A DNA stretch of 64,000 nt from an uncultured Lachnospiraceae bacterium (lineage in GTDB: Bacteria > Bacillota > Clostridia > Lachnospirales > Lachnospiraceae): the NCBI GenBank assembly GCA_947169385.1, contig CAMVPR010000004.1, forward strand, positions 1 to 64,000. The letters are read 5' to 3'. The notes beneath the pieces are model-generated. The model was not told the DNA's origin. It saw nothing but the letters and a program-made list of their open reading frames with translations, and ran no database searches. The translations under genes were made by a program, and so were the position numbers. Below, piece after piece: positions 19,417 through 26,876 of the stretch (the first letter of the stretch is position 1; each line of letters starts with the position of its first letter).

Positions 19417-20859
19417 TTACTCCTCCGGAAGTTCCTCTATCTCTTCGAGTTCCTCAACGTCAAGCTCTTCAAGCTCGTCTTCAGAAATCTCCTCAAATTC
19501 CTCGAACTCGTCCTCGCTAATCTCTTCAAAGTCTGAGAAATCAACTGTCTCTTCTACATCCTCAGAAACCAACTCTTCCTCAGGAAGAATCTCGTCAATA
19601 TTAGAAAATGCTGACTCTTCTTCCTCTTCTTTAGGAGCACCTGTGGTTGTGAAGTTAACGTACTCACCCTTGGTGATGTATGGAAGACCTTCTGTCCACT
19701 CTTCTTCTGAAAGCTCCTCAGCCTGTGATTCGCTCTTGATATCAATCTTATATCCGGTAAGTCTTACAGCAAGCGAAGCATTCTGTCCCTTCTTACCGAT
19801 TGCAAGTGATAACTGCTCGTCAGGAACAATAACCTTAGCACTCTTCTCACTTAAACATACTCTTACATCAATAACCTTAGATGGGCTTAATGAGTTAGCA
19901 ACAAGCTGAACCGGATCCGGATCCCAATTGATAACATCAATCTTCTCGCCCTTAAGATCGCTTACGATAGCATTGATTCTTGAACCGTTCATACCTACAC
20001 ATGCGCCGACAGCATCAACGTTAGGATCCTTAGCCCACACTGCAATCTTGGTACGGGAGCCTGCATCTCTTGCTACAGACTTGATCTCAACCGTTCCGTC
20101 CTCAATCTCTGCAACTTCTTTCTCCATAAGTCTCTTAACAAGATCTCTATGAGTTCTTGAAACAACGATTCTTGGTCCCTTCTTGTCGTCCTTAACCTCA
20201 ACGACATAAACCTTAACTCTCTCGCCTACCATGAACTGCTCGCCAGGAACACATTCCTTCTCTCTTAAAGCAACCTCGGTTCTGTCATCCAATCCGATGA
20301 TGGCGCTGTTAGATGTAACCTCATTGCCATCTTTATCTTTAAAGCTTCTCTTCTCAATACGTCTTACAACACCTGTGATAACCTCATGTTCCTTACTTCT
20401 AAAGGTGTTAAATGTGTTCTTTCTTTCGCCCTCTTTGATGTTCTGGACAATAATGCTCCTTGCATGCTGTGCAGCGATACGGTTGAAGTTCTTAGGAGTA
20501 ACCTTGACATTTACAATATCGCCTACTTCATACTTCGGATCGATAATGTGAGCCTCTGCCAAAGAAATCTCAGCAGCTCCGTCAGTCACTTCTTCAACTA
20601 CGGTCTTCTTAGCATATACTTCCATAGCACCGCTAATAGGATCTATATCCACAACAACCTCTTCTCTGTGGTGCTCAGTCTCATCATCTGAATCTTTCTT
20701 GTCATCTTTGCCGAAATTCTTCTTGTAAGCAGCAACCAAAGCGTTCTTGATAGACTCGAGCATGTCTTCCTTCTTGACACCCTTCTCCTTCTCGAGCATC
20801 TCTAAAGCTAATATAAGCTCCATTGCGTTGCTGTCTTCTGCACTCTTTTTCCTTGCCAT
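19417..20859 (-). CDS. nusA: Transcription termination/antitermination factor NusA
   Basis: Binds RNA polymerase and nascent RNA. At 480 aa it is longer than the ~380-aa Firmicute norm. The N-terminal RNAP-binding domain (1-125), S1 domain (about 135-205, EHEVITGVVRRIEKR) and two KH domains (GACVGMNGSRINAIV; AIGKKGQNASLAVRLTG) are all present. The extra ~90 residues are a highly acidic tail (EEFEEISEDELEELD and similar). Acidic C-terminal repeats replace or mimic autoinhibitory regions in some NusA proteins, but no E. coli-type AR repeats are recognisable. ATG with AGGAGG; 21 bases after rimP. Confidence 0.97.
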   Translation of the reverse strand: MARKKSAEDSNAMELILALEMLEKEKGVKKEDMLESIKNALVAAYKKNFGKDDKKDSDDETEHHREEVVVDIDPISGAMEVYAKKTVVEEVTDGAAEISLAEAHIIDPKYEVGDIVNVKVTPKNFNRIAAQHARSIIVQNIKEGERKNTFNTFRSKEHEVITGVVRRIEKRSFKDKDGNEVTSNSAIIGLDDRTEVALREKECVPGEQFMVGERVKVYVVEVKDDKKGPRIVVSRTHRDLVKRLMEKEVAEIEDGTVEIKSVARDAGSRTKIAVWAKDPNVDAVGACVGMNGSRINAIVSDLKGEKIDVINWDPDPVQLVANSLSPSKVIDVRVCLSEKSAKVIVPDEQLSLAIGKKGQNASLAVRLTGYKIDIKSESQAEELSEEEWTEGLPYITKGEYVNFTTTGAPKEEEEESAFSNIDEILPEEELVSEDVEETVDFSDFEEISEDEFEEFEEISEDELEELDVEELEEIEELPEE

Positions 20860-20880
20860 TTTACTTTCCTCCTAATAATA

Positions 20881-21345
20881 TTATTCAAATGCCAATCTAA
20901 TCATTGCAAAATCTTTGACGTTAAACTCTCTAACCTCGTCCTCGCCGTCAATTAAAATACTAGCTACATCATCTTTATAAGCCTTAAGTTCTGCCTCGAA
21001 CTCCTTAGGGCAGTCATTTGCCTTATAAAGCTTAACCTCTATTCGTTTACCGATGTTTCTTAAGTAGTCCTTCTCTTTCTTAAGAGGTCTTGTAAGTCCC
21101 GGTGAACTTACCTCCAATATATACGCTTCCTTAATGAAGTCATCCTCATCAAGCTTGACTTCAAGCTCGCGGCTAACCTCTACACAATCGTCAATGTCGA
21201 TTCCCGCTTCCTTATCAATATAGACTCTTAAGTACCAGTTAGAACCTTCCTTGATGTACTCAACATCAACAAGTTCGAAATTCTTAGAGTCAACTATCGG
21301 AGTAACAAGCTCTTCAACCTTGACCTCAATATCTCTTTTGTTCAC
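20881..21345 (-). CDS. rimP: Ribosome maturation factor RimP
   Basis: Needed for 30S maturation. The 154-aa protein has the family signatures LVDVEYIKEGSNWYLRVYID, GIDIDDCVEVSRELE and ILEVSSPGLTRPLKKEKDY. The start is GTG with GGTGATTAA upstream. It is first gene of the nusA-infB operon, preceded by a strong promoter and a conserved-looking leader hairpin. Confidence 0.97.
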   Translation of the reverse strand: MNKRDIEVKVEELVTPIVDSKNFELVDVEYIKEGSNWYLRVYIDKEAGIDIDDCVEVSRELEVKLDEDDFIKEAYILEVSSPGLTRPLKKEKDYLRNIGKRIEVKLYKANDCPKEFEAELKAYKDDVASILIDGEDEVREFNVKDFAMIRLAFE

Positions 21346-21372
21346 TTAATCACCATCCCGAAACAATATGAA

Positions 21373-21397
21373 AGAGTGGGCTTCATAAGCCCACTCT
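21373..21397 (-). promoter_or_regulatory. rimP leader hairpin
   Basis: Perfect 11-bp stem AGAGTGGGCTT/AAGCCCACTCT with a three-base loop, between the promoter and rimP. No long T tract follows on the minus strand, so it looks like a structured 5' leader and not a full terminator. Confidence 0.6.
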
Positions 21398-21425
21398 TCT
21401 GCCAAACTCATTATCAACATTGCAT

Positions 21426-21454
21426 ATTCTAGCACTAATCATTAGAAAATGCAA
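21426..21454 (-). promoter_or_regulatory. Promoter of the rimP-nusA-infB operon
   Basis: TTGCAT (21449-21454), 17-bp spacer, TAGAAT (21426-21431) on the minus strand, ~75 bases before rimP. Confidence 0.75.
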
Positions 21455-21509
21455 GCATTTTCTGAAATTTCTTACCAGTTTGTACATCAAGTACGGTTCC
21501 TCCAGAATA

Positions 21510-22409
21510 TTAGAATATACTTTTTCTGATTATTAGTCGCTTTATACCCTTACATTTCTTAAGCATCTTCTTATATTTCTTATACTTTGATCTTGGGACT
21601 TTTATTTTCAAACCTTTCTTCAATCCCATGAATGCTGTCTTATGGATTGAAACTATCGTTTTACTCTTAATTCTAATCACCCGACATTTCTTACATTTTG
21701 AAAATGCTTTCTTACCGATGCTTGTAACCTTATATTTATGTCCTTTAATTTTTACAGTCTTTGGTATAGTGTAACTTCTTCTCTTACGCTTTGACTTTTT
21801 AACTCCAACCACCGATACAGTTCCAACCTTAGTGCTTGCGTTCCTTATCTGGTAGATTAAGACTCCAATAGTATATCTCTGACCGTATAATACAGAATTA
21901 CTATCTGATGCAGGTGTATCTTCTGTCGTTTCTGTAGTTGTACTTTCACTAGGGCGTAGATTGTCAGATGTAGTAGTTGTTATCTCGGTATCATTACTTG
22001 AATTATCAGAAGTATTATCCTTATTATCATTTTTGCCGTAGGACGAAGCATCCATAGAACTATCAGAGGATGAAGTTTCTAAAGGTAGTTTCGGAGTACC
22101 AACATTTCCAGGATTACCACTGTTACCGGATGTGCCTGAGGATGCTATTGAATTATCCTGAGGTACAATTCTTTCTCCGAAATCAGATTTATCACTATCT
22201 TGATTGGTAATCTTGATAATATTTCCTAATGAGTCATATTCATATAATGTTATACTCTTGTCATCATGGATTACCTTAGCCACTCTTCCGAGTGAATCGT
22301 ATTCATATTGTTCAGCGTTGACAATATGAGTATTAGAATTAAATACAGTATTGATAAGCGTAACTAATATCAATACAACTGTTATATGTTTAATTATTGT
22401 AGAATTCAT
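21510..22409 (-). CDS. Secreted protein joining two YD (RHS) repeats to a BspA-like C-terminus
   Basis: A 299-aa exported protein from the ATG at 22409 (AAAGGTGA four bases upstream); the track's 39 extra residues overlap the neighbouring gene. Residues ~1-32 are a signal peptide (ITVVLILVTLINTVFNSNT). Two tandem YD repeats follow (YEYDSLGRVAKV, YEYDSLGNIIKI), then ~90 residues of Ser/Thr/Asn/Gly linker. A very basic C-terminus (KGHKYKVTSIGKKAFSKCKK) reads like one BspA-type leucine-rich unit. A 90-residue Lys-rich end with this arrangement is unusual. It lies downstream of the RHS fragment and membrane gene and may be a recombination remnant of a longer RHS gene. Confidence 0.8.
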   Translation of the reverse strand: MNSTIIKHITVVLILVTLINTVFNSNTHIVNAEQYEYDSLGRVAKVIHDDKSITLYEYDSLGNIIKITNQDSDKSDFGERIVPQDNSIASSGTSGNSGNPGNVGTPKLPLETSSSDSSMDASSYGKNDNKDNTSDNSSNDTEITTTTSDNLRPSESTTTETTEDTPASDSNSVLYGQRYTIGVLIYQIRNASTKVGTVSVVGVKKSKRKRRSYTIPKTVKIKGHKYKVTSIGKKAFSKCKKCRVIRIKSKTIVSIHKTAFMGLKKGLKIKVPRSKYKKYKKMLKKCKGIKRLIIRKSIF

Positions 22410-22507
22410 AAAATCACCTTTATTCACACCACTGTCAAAACCAATAAAATCATGTGTTTTTTCACTAGAAACGTCTCCCTCTTCCGTAACATGCTTTTTC
22501 ACAAATC

Positions 22508-23173
22508 TCACGAATACATAATACACACCCTACACACAAACGCCCATACCAAGGCAACGAACATATACCAAATATATCTAAACACTATTATTGAGTAAAC
22601 ACAGTTACTGTATTCCCCTGTCAATTCTTCTTCTTTCTTCCATGCCTGTATACCATAAAGTATAACACATAATGTAGCACAAACGAGATAACAAACTAAA
22701 TCATAGAAATAATAAGACAATTCTCCTGTTCTATCTTTTTTTACGATAAAATATAAGTCAACAACAAGCCCTGTTATACAAATCGCTCCAATGATTTTTT
22801 TTATAAAATCTATCTTATTCTTCTTTATACAAACATAATATAATCTATTATTTATTAAAACCATGGTAACAACTACTAGCAAAAATAATACAGTTTTAGA
22901 AAAAGATAATAACAGATTTAACTCATAACTAAAGATAATAACAAATATAATTATTAGCCAATTCCAAACATTGCTTTTATAAAAGCTATACATAATTGCC
23001 GAAAAAAACACAATCAAAACACTCTGTATTGATAATATTGAAATAAAAGGAGTTATATCGGACATCTCACTTACAAATATCCTCATTATACAACTCACTA
23101 AAAATGTTACTACAATTAACTGAACCATTCTCTTTAACAACCATTTTGAATATGTCTCATAATCATATTTCAT
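22508..23173 (-). CDS. Polytopic membrane protein of unknown function, possible RHS immunity partner
   Basis: A 221-aa hydrophobic protein with about six membrane segments (for example LIVVTFLVSCIMRIF, ILSIQSVLIVFFSAIMYSF, WLIIIFVIIFSYELNLLL, VLFLLVVVTMVLI). No family motif is recognised. The gene is far more AT-rich than the housekeeping genes around it. It lies ~90 bases downstream of, and on the same strand as, the RHS core fragment with its variable tip. Membrane-spanning immunity proteins commonly sit in this position, so an immunity role is inferred from context only. Confidence 0.7.
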   Translation of the reverse strand: MKYDYETYSKWLLKRMVQLIVVTFLVSCIMRIFVSEMSDITPFISILSIQSVLIVFFSAIMYSFYKSNVWNWLIIIFVIIFSYELNLLLSFSKTVLFLLVVVTMVLINNRLYYVCIKKNKIDFIKKIIGAICITGLVVDLYFIVKKDRTGELSYYFYDLVCYLVCATLCVILYGIQAWKKEEELTGEYSNCVYSIIVFRYIWYMFVALVWAFVCRVCIMYS

Positions 23174-23261
23174 CTTTGCACCTTTATGATGTTCTAAAAG
23201 CTAAAACATTCATTTCCCTTCTTAATTTAATGATGAATAATGCACTTCTTTTTTGAGTTGG

Positions 23262-24350
23262 TTATCCTGACTCATTATATTTATTTTTTCTGATTTTCTT
23301 TTTCAAAGCATACATTAAATCAAGCGCTTTCTCGACAACAAAGTCAGTAATCGAAGCACCATTTGCCCATTTAGCAGTAAAATCAAATTTACTACCAAGT
23401 TTATCCCGAAAAAGCAATTTATTTAAATTAACTACCACCTCTCCAGATTCAGCTAATTTCCAGGTTTTATCAATATAATTAAAAGCACTCTTAGCAATTC
23501 CACCTGATATAATTCCTAGACCATCTAACAACAATTTACATAAATCAGAACGCAATACATCGTCATCCACATTATATATAACATCCATCGCAATATCATA
23601 TGCATAAAGTCCAATATCAAAAGAATTAATTACTATTGCAATAGGTTCACCAACAACTGCTAATCCAAATTCTGATAACACTGTAGCCACCCCATTTATA
23701 ACTCCTGCCACATCATGCATAAACGCAGTATCTTCATGGCACAACCCAAACGGATCAAGGAAACTTATAGGATTACCCTCACAATAGGCATAACGATTTA
23801 GGCTCTGGATATCTGTTAGCACTCCCAGAACCACGTCTTGGTTTATGAATCTTAGAATTGTTGGATTATAATAACGAGCTCTCATATAATAAAGACCATC
23901 AGTGTCTGTTATTACTCCATAAGAGCCATTATAAAGAAATTGCGTTAATGAACCATCTCCTGACAGCAACTCTCCATATGGTGAATATTCATAGGTCTCT
24001 TTTGAGTTTCCTGATAGATCTGTTAACGCAGTTGTTGAGCCCACCTGGTCGTAATGGTGAATTAACAGATTACCGTTACTATCTTCCTCGTATATGAGCC
24101 CTTGACCATATATGAAGTACTTGCTTCCCTCGTCAGTATTGGCAGTTCCTATAGTAGTTGTCACTAAAACCTGACTATACTTAGCATTACTGTCAATCAC
24201 ATACTTTGTTGTCTTGTTATCCGTCTTCTTAGCAATCCTGTTATTCTCGGCATCATAAGTATACTCTACCTCTCCTGCTTTAACAAGTCTGTTCCTGCAG
24301 TTGTAAAATCCAACAATATCCTTAATTACATAATCCGGCCATACACATAA
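23262..24350 (-). pseudogene. RHS core C-terminal fragment with unassigned tip domain
   Basis: The track starts at a GTG (24200, 312 aa), but the frame stays open upstream to 24350 and already encodes RHS repeats there (VEYTYDAENNRIAKKT). No start codon with a ribosome binding site is visible, so this looks like the 3' end of a decapitated RHS gene. The hallmark core is intact: YYMRARYYNPTILRFINQD, SLNRYAYCEGNP and the boundary motif DPFGL. The ~155 residues after it form the variable tip: a hydrophobic Ala/Gly/Val-rich part, then a basic end (YALKKKIRKNKYN). I do not recognise a toxin family. It could be silent cassette DNA for recombination or a dead relic. Confidence 0.75.
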
Positions 24351-24562
24351 TTATAAATTTTACTATTATATTCCTATTCATAAATCTTTCTGGGAAACAT
24401 TATAATTTATTGCTACAATAAAATATAATAATTCACATCTTATCAACCTATTTGTTTATATTAAACCATTTCCCTCTTAAATAAACAAATATTTTCTCTT
24501 GTATTCCTCTCATAATAGCGTTATAATTTAAGCTCAGAACTTACAGAAAGGATTACTTGTAA
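24351..24562. other. AT-rich spacer before the MazF-like gene
   Basis: Very AT-rich DNA between the RHS relic and the toxin gene. Apart from the promoter at 24499-24527 I see no gene, antitoxin ORF or clear repeat. Confidence 0.6.
24499..24527 (+). promoter_or_regulatory. Promoter of the MazF-like toxin gene
   Basis: TTGTAT (24499-24504), 17-bp spacer, TATAAT (24522-24527), ~28 bases before the start region. Confidence 0.75.
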
Positions 24563-25096
24563 ATGCAAATAGATTTATCAAATGCCCAAAACCACCTTGA
24601 TTGGGTTAAGAGAGCGTTTTACCTCAATACAACTGTAGATAACGCCAAGAAAAGAGCTGTTAGACGCGGATGTGTATATGATTGCGATTTAGGGGTAGGC
24701 GTCGGAAATGAAATGCAAAAGAAACGCCCTTGCATAGTCATTTCCAACAACGGTGCAAACAAAACATCTCCAAACGTTATAATAATCCCCATAACGCATG
24801 ACAATAGCCAACTCCCATGTATGGTTACGTTAAAAAGCTATACAGATAACAGCGGAAATACTATCCTTGACGGAAGTGCCAATACCTCTTGTGTAGTATG
24901 TGTTAGCAAAGCAAGACTTGGCAACCTAATTACGCAACTTGAAAAACATGATTTAGAAGCTGTCGAAGACAGTCTTGAAGCTTCACTCGGCATGACACAT
25001 CGTACATCATCTTTAAAGAACGAAATTACCAGACTAAGAAACTACATTGGAAAAATCATTAACAATGACAGCGTTCAACCTCAAAGCAATAATTAA
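24563..25096 (+). CDS. Orphan MazF/PemK-family endoribonuclease toxin
   Basis: A 177-aa protein whose central part (about 31-155) is a MazF/PemK fold: AVRRGCVYDCDLGVGVG, then KKRPCIVISN with the catalytic Arg, IPITHD with the catalytic Thr, and VCVSKARLGNLI. Known relatives cut mRNA at short sequences. It has a ~30-residue helical N-terminal extension and a polar C-terminal tail, a layout I associate with clostridial solitary MazF proteins. No antitoxin ORF precedes it; upstream is the RHS relic. The stop is followed 14 bases later by a consensus promoter for a predicted small RNA. AGAAAGGA lies ten bases before the ATG. Activity is inferred. Confidence 0.88.
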   Translation: MQIDLSNAQNHLDWVKRAFYLNTTVDNAKKRAVRRGCVYDCDLGVGVGNEMQKKRPCIVISNNGANKTSPNVIIIPITHDNSQLPCMVTLKSYTDNSGNTILDGSANTSCVVCVSKARLGNLITQLEKHDLEAVEDSLEASLGMTHRTSSLKNEITRLRNYIGKIINNDSVQPQSNN

Positions 25097-25110
25097 AAAC
25101 TCTTATATCG

Positions 25111-25139
25111 TTGACAATCTAATAATTTCGTGCTAGTAT
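25111..25139 (+). promoter_or_regulatory. Consensus promoter for a small RNA
   Basis: TTGACA (25111-25116), 17-bp spacer, TAGTAT (25134-25139). This is the best -35 box in the window and points at no convincing protein-coding gene. Confidence 0.8.
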
Positions 25140-25145
25140 GAGAAT

Positions 25146-25224
25146 ACAAACAAGTCTTGGACATTCTGCCGAGACACCATTAAAAATTCAAACGAGAGCA
25201 ACCTCGGTTGCTCTCGCATTTTTT
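25146..25224 (+). ncRNA. Predicted ~80-nt small RNA downstream of the MazF-like gene
   Basis: A consensus promoter is followed within 90 bases by a strong terminator. The predicted transcript contains stem GTCTTGG/CCGAGAC with an eight-base loop, an A-rich single-stranded stretch, and the terminator hairpin CGAGAGCAAC/GTTGCTCTCG followed by TTTTTT. The 73-aa ORF in the track runs straight through the terminator and lacks a ribosome binding site. I do not recognise the RNA family. Regulation of the toxin gene, or a type III-like RNA antitoxin, are hypotheses only. Confidence 0.65.
25193..25224 (+). terminator. Terminator of the predicted small RNA
   Basis: Perfect 10-bp stem CGAGAGCAAC/GTTGCTCTCG with a four-base loop, then CATTTTTT. 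Confidence 0.9.
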
Positions 25225-25237
25225 AATATAAATACAA

Positions 25238-25262
25238 GTAAGAAGGCTATAAGCCTTCTTAC
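25238..25262. terminator. Perfect hairpin between the small RNA and the beta-helix gene
   Basis: GTAAGAAGGCT-ATA-AGCCTTCTTAC, an 11-bp perfect stem. On the minus strand the tail is TTGTATTTATATT, so it may end the beta-helix transcript 170 bases after its stop. The 25263-25431 stretch holds nothing else I can name. Confidence 0.5.
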
Positions 25263-25431
25263 ACACTTAAACACACTATTTCCCTTCAATCTTGTTCTGT
25301 CCCTCATTTTACAAGACTCCTATACCAAATATGCAATACATGTTACAAAACATAAATAATGAAACTGTTTTAGTATTCTATCACAAAATCTTTACATTTG
25401 CAAATAATTATAATCAAACATCTTGCTAAAC

Positions 25432-26568
25432 TTACCAGTTATTCTTCCTATCAATTACATTATTATTGCTTCCAAGTTTAAAAATGCGCCTCTTGTTGCC
25501 ACACTTTACTGCCTTGTTGCCTGAAACAACGCCTCTGTAATTATAGGTACAAACGCAATATTTCTTAATATGTTTAAATGTATTATTCTTAATAATCATG
25601 CTCCTATATACGTCCTTGCCACATCCGTGATTAGTCCCAAGCGCATAGACAAAGTTGTCAAATAGGCAATTAGCGATAACAACATTTCGGGTGGTAGTTC
25701 CATCTTCCTTACCCATCAGTTCGGAGTGAGCTACTTTCTTAACAGCCGACTCAATCTGCAGCGCCTCACACACCTTCTTGTTACCGTAGAACTTACAGTT
25801 CTTGATAGTGACATCTTTAGCGGCACCGAACTCAATAAGATGTGCATTATCAGTCTTGTTAGGTCTAAACTTAAAAGTTACCGCGTCAAATGTAATATTC
25901 TTGACGTGCGAAAATGTTACAAGTGAACTTACTGGCCCTGCCTTGGTACCACCATTTAACGTACCGCCCTTGATAATAATATTTCGTCCTCTAGTATACC
26001 CGCCTTTCTTATATCCCTTTTTGCCACCTTCTTTTCTTGGATATCCAACTTGAATAATGGCACCCTTCTTCTTGTTAGGATTCTTGATGGTAACGCCGTA
26101 AAGATTAAGGGTAGTATTGCTGTAAATGTGAAGTCCCTTCTTCATTTTAAAGGTTCCGTTAGGAACCCTGATATAGTATGGTCTGGAATCTGTGGCTTTC
26201 TTCTTGGCCTTATTAAGAGCAGCCTGGATAGCCTTCTCGGAACACTTCTTAGCAGTTATATATTTGTAATTCGTAGTATTCTCTGACTCATCATACTGAG
26301 GAAGATTCGATTCATCTATACAACATTCGCAATAACAGTACACTGTTCCATCTTCATCTACATCGTACTCACACTGATCAGGATTACAGCTTGCGCAGCA
26401 ACTACAGCAAGTATTGTGATAAACAGGATTGCCTGATGCATCCGTACTTACGCCCTCCGCTCTGACGCTCTTCATGTAACAATATTTATTATTAATGCCG
26501 ACTGCTGCTACTAATGACATAATAACAACAAAAGCGATTAGCTTCTTGTTATATAATAGAAATCTCAA
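25432..26568 (-). CDS. Secreted right-handed beta-helix protein with N-terminal cysteine cluster
   Basis: A 378-aa exported protein beginning at a TTG that has AGGAGG seven bases upstream. Signal segment about residues 8-24. Residues ~52-85 hold a dense cysteine cluster (NTCCSCCASCNPDQC, then YCYCECC) that would bind metal or form disulfides. From ~105 onward it is a parallel beta-helix of the pectate-lyase/GH28 type: IQAALNKAKK, YYIRVPNGTFKM, LNLYGVTIKN, IIIKGGTLNGG, VTIKNCKFYGNKK and AHSELMGKED. The fold is clear, but the catalytic Asp pairs of GH28 are not obvious, so lyase, hydrolase or binding role cannot be separated. The DNA between it and pheT is repeat-rich. Confidence 0.82.
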   Translation of the reverse strand: MRFLLYNKKLIAFVVIMSLVAAVGINNKYCYMKSVRAEGVSTDASGNPVYHNTCCSCCASCNPDQCEYDVDEDGTVYCYCECCIDESNLPQYDESENTTNYKYITAKKCSEKAIQAALNKAKKKATDSRPYYIRVPNGTFKMKKGLHIYSNTTLNLYGVTIKNPNKKKGAIIQVGYPRKEGGKKGYKKGGYTRGRNIIIKGGTLNGGTKAGPVSSLVTFSHVKNITFDAVTFKFRPNKTDNAHLIEFGAAKDVTIKNCKFYGNKKVCEALQIESAVKKVAHSELMGKEDGTTTRNVVIANCLFDNFVYALGTNHGCGKDVYRSMIIKNNTFKHIKKYCVCTYNYRGVVSGNKAVKCGNKRRIFKLGSNNNVIDRKNNW

Positions 26569-26587
26569 ACTATAACCTCCTAAAATT

Positions 26588-26640
26588 AAGTATCCCTCGC
26601 TTTGCTCGGGATAAGATTCTTCGCTCCGCTCAGAATGACA
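26588..26640. repeat. GATTCTTCGC-family repeat with adjoining hairpin
   Basis: TATCCC...GGGATA hairpin followed by AAGATTCTTCGCTCCGCTCAGAATGACA. The second part matches 31599-31625 and the inverted pair at 10518-10590. Confidence 0.75.
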
Positions 26641-26740
26641 TTACTCTAATTCTTTTATGGAGCACAATGTGCTCCGCTACGAAACTCAAAATGACATTAC
26701 TTTAATTCTTTTATGGAGCACAATGTGCTCCGCTACGAAA
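26634..26740. repeat. Two tandem 56-bp units carrying the GGAGCAC palindrome
   Basis: AATGACATTACTYTAATTC then TTTTATGGAGCACAATGTGC then TCCGCTACGAAA is present twice, the two starts 56 bp apart (26634 and 26690), with about two differences. It fuses the end of the GATTCTTCGC family with the GGAGCAC palindrome family. Confidence 0.85.
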
Positions 26741-26742
26741 AT

Positions 26743-26773
26743 AAAAAAGTGAAGCCGGATATCCGACTTCACT
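26743..26773 (-). terminator. Terminator of pheST
   Basis: Minus strand AGTGAAGTCGGAT/ATCCGGCTTCACT, a 13-bp inverted repeat with one mismatch, followed by TTTTTTA. It lies ~100 bases past the pheT stop. Confidence 0.88.
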
Positions 26774-26876
26774 ATATTTTAAATGGTTTTATAACCTGTG
26801 TCAACAGTTCTTGTTACATTTATTAATATTTTTGTAACATTTCTGTAACATTTGTAAATGATACCAAACGCTATCT

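Noticed and set aside
25138-25359. 73-aa ORF downstream of the MazF-like gene
   Set aside because: It starts inside the -10 box, lacks a ribosome binding site and reads through two hairpins including a strong terminator; a small RNA explains the region better.
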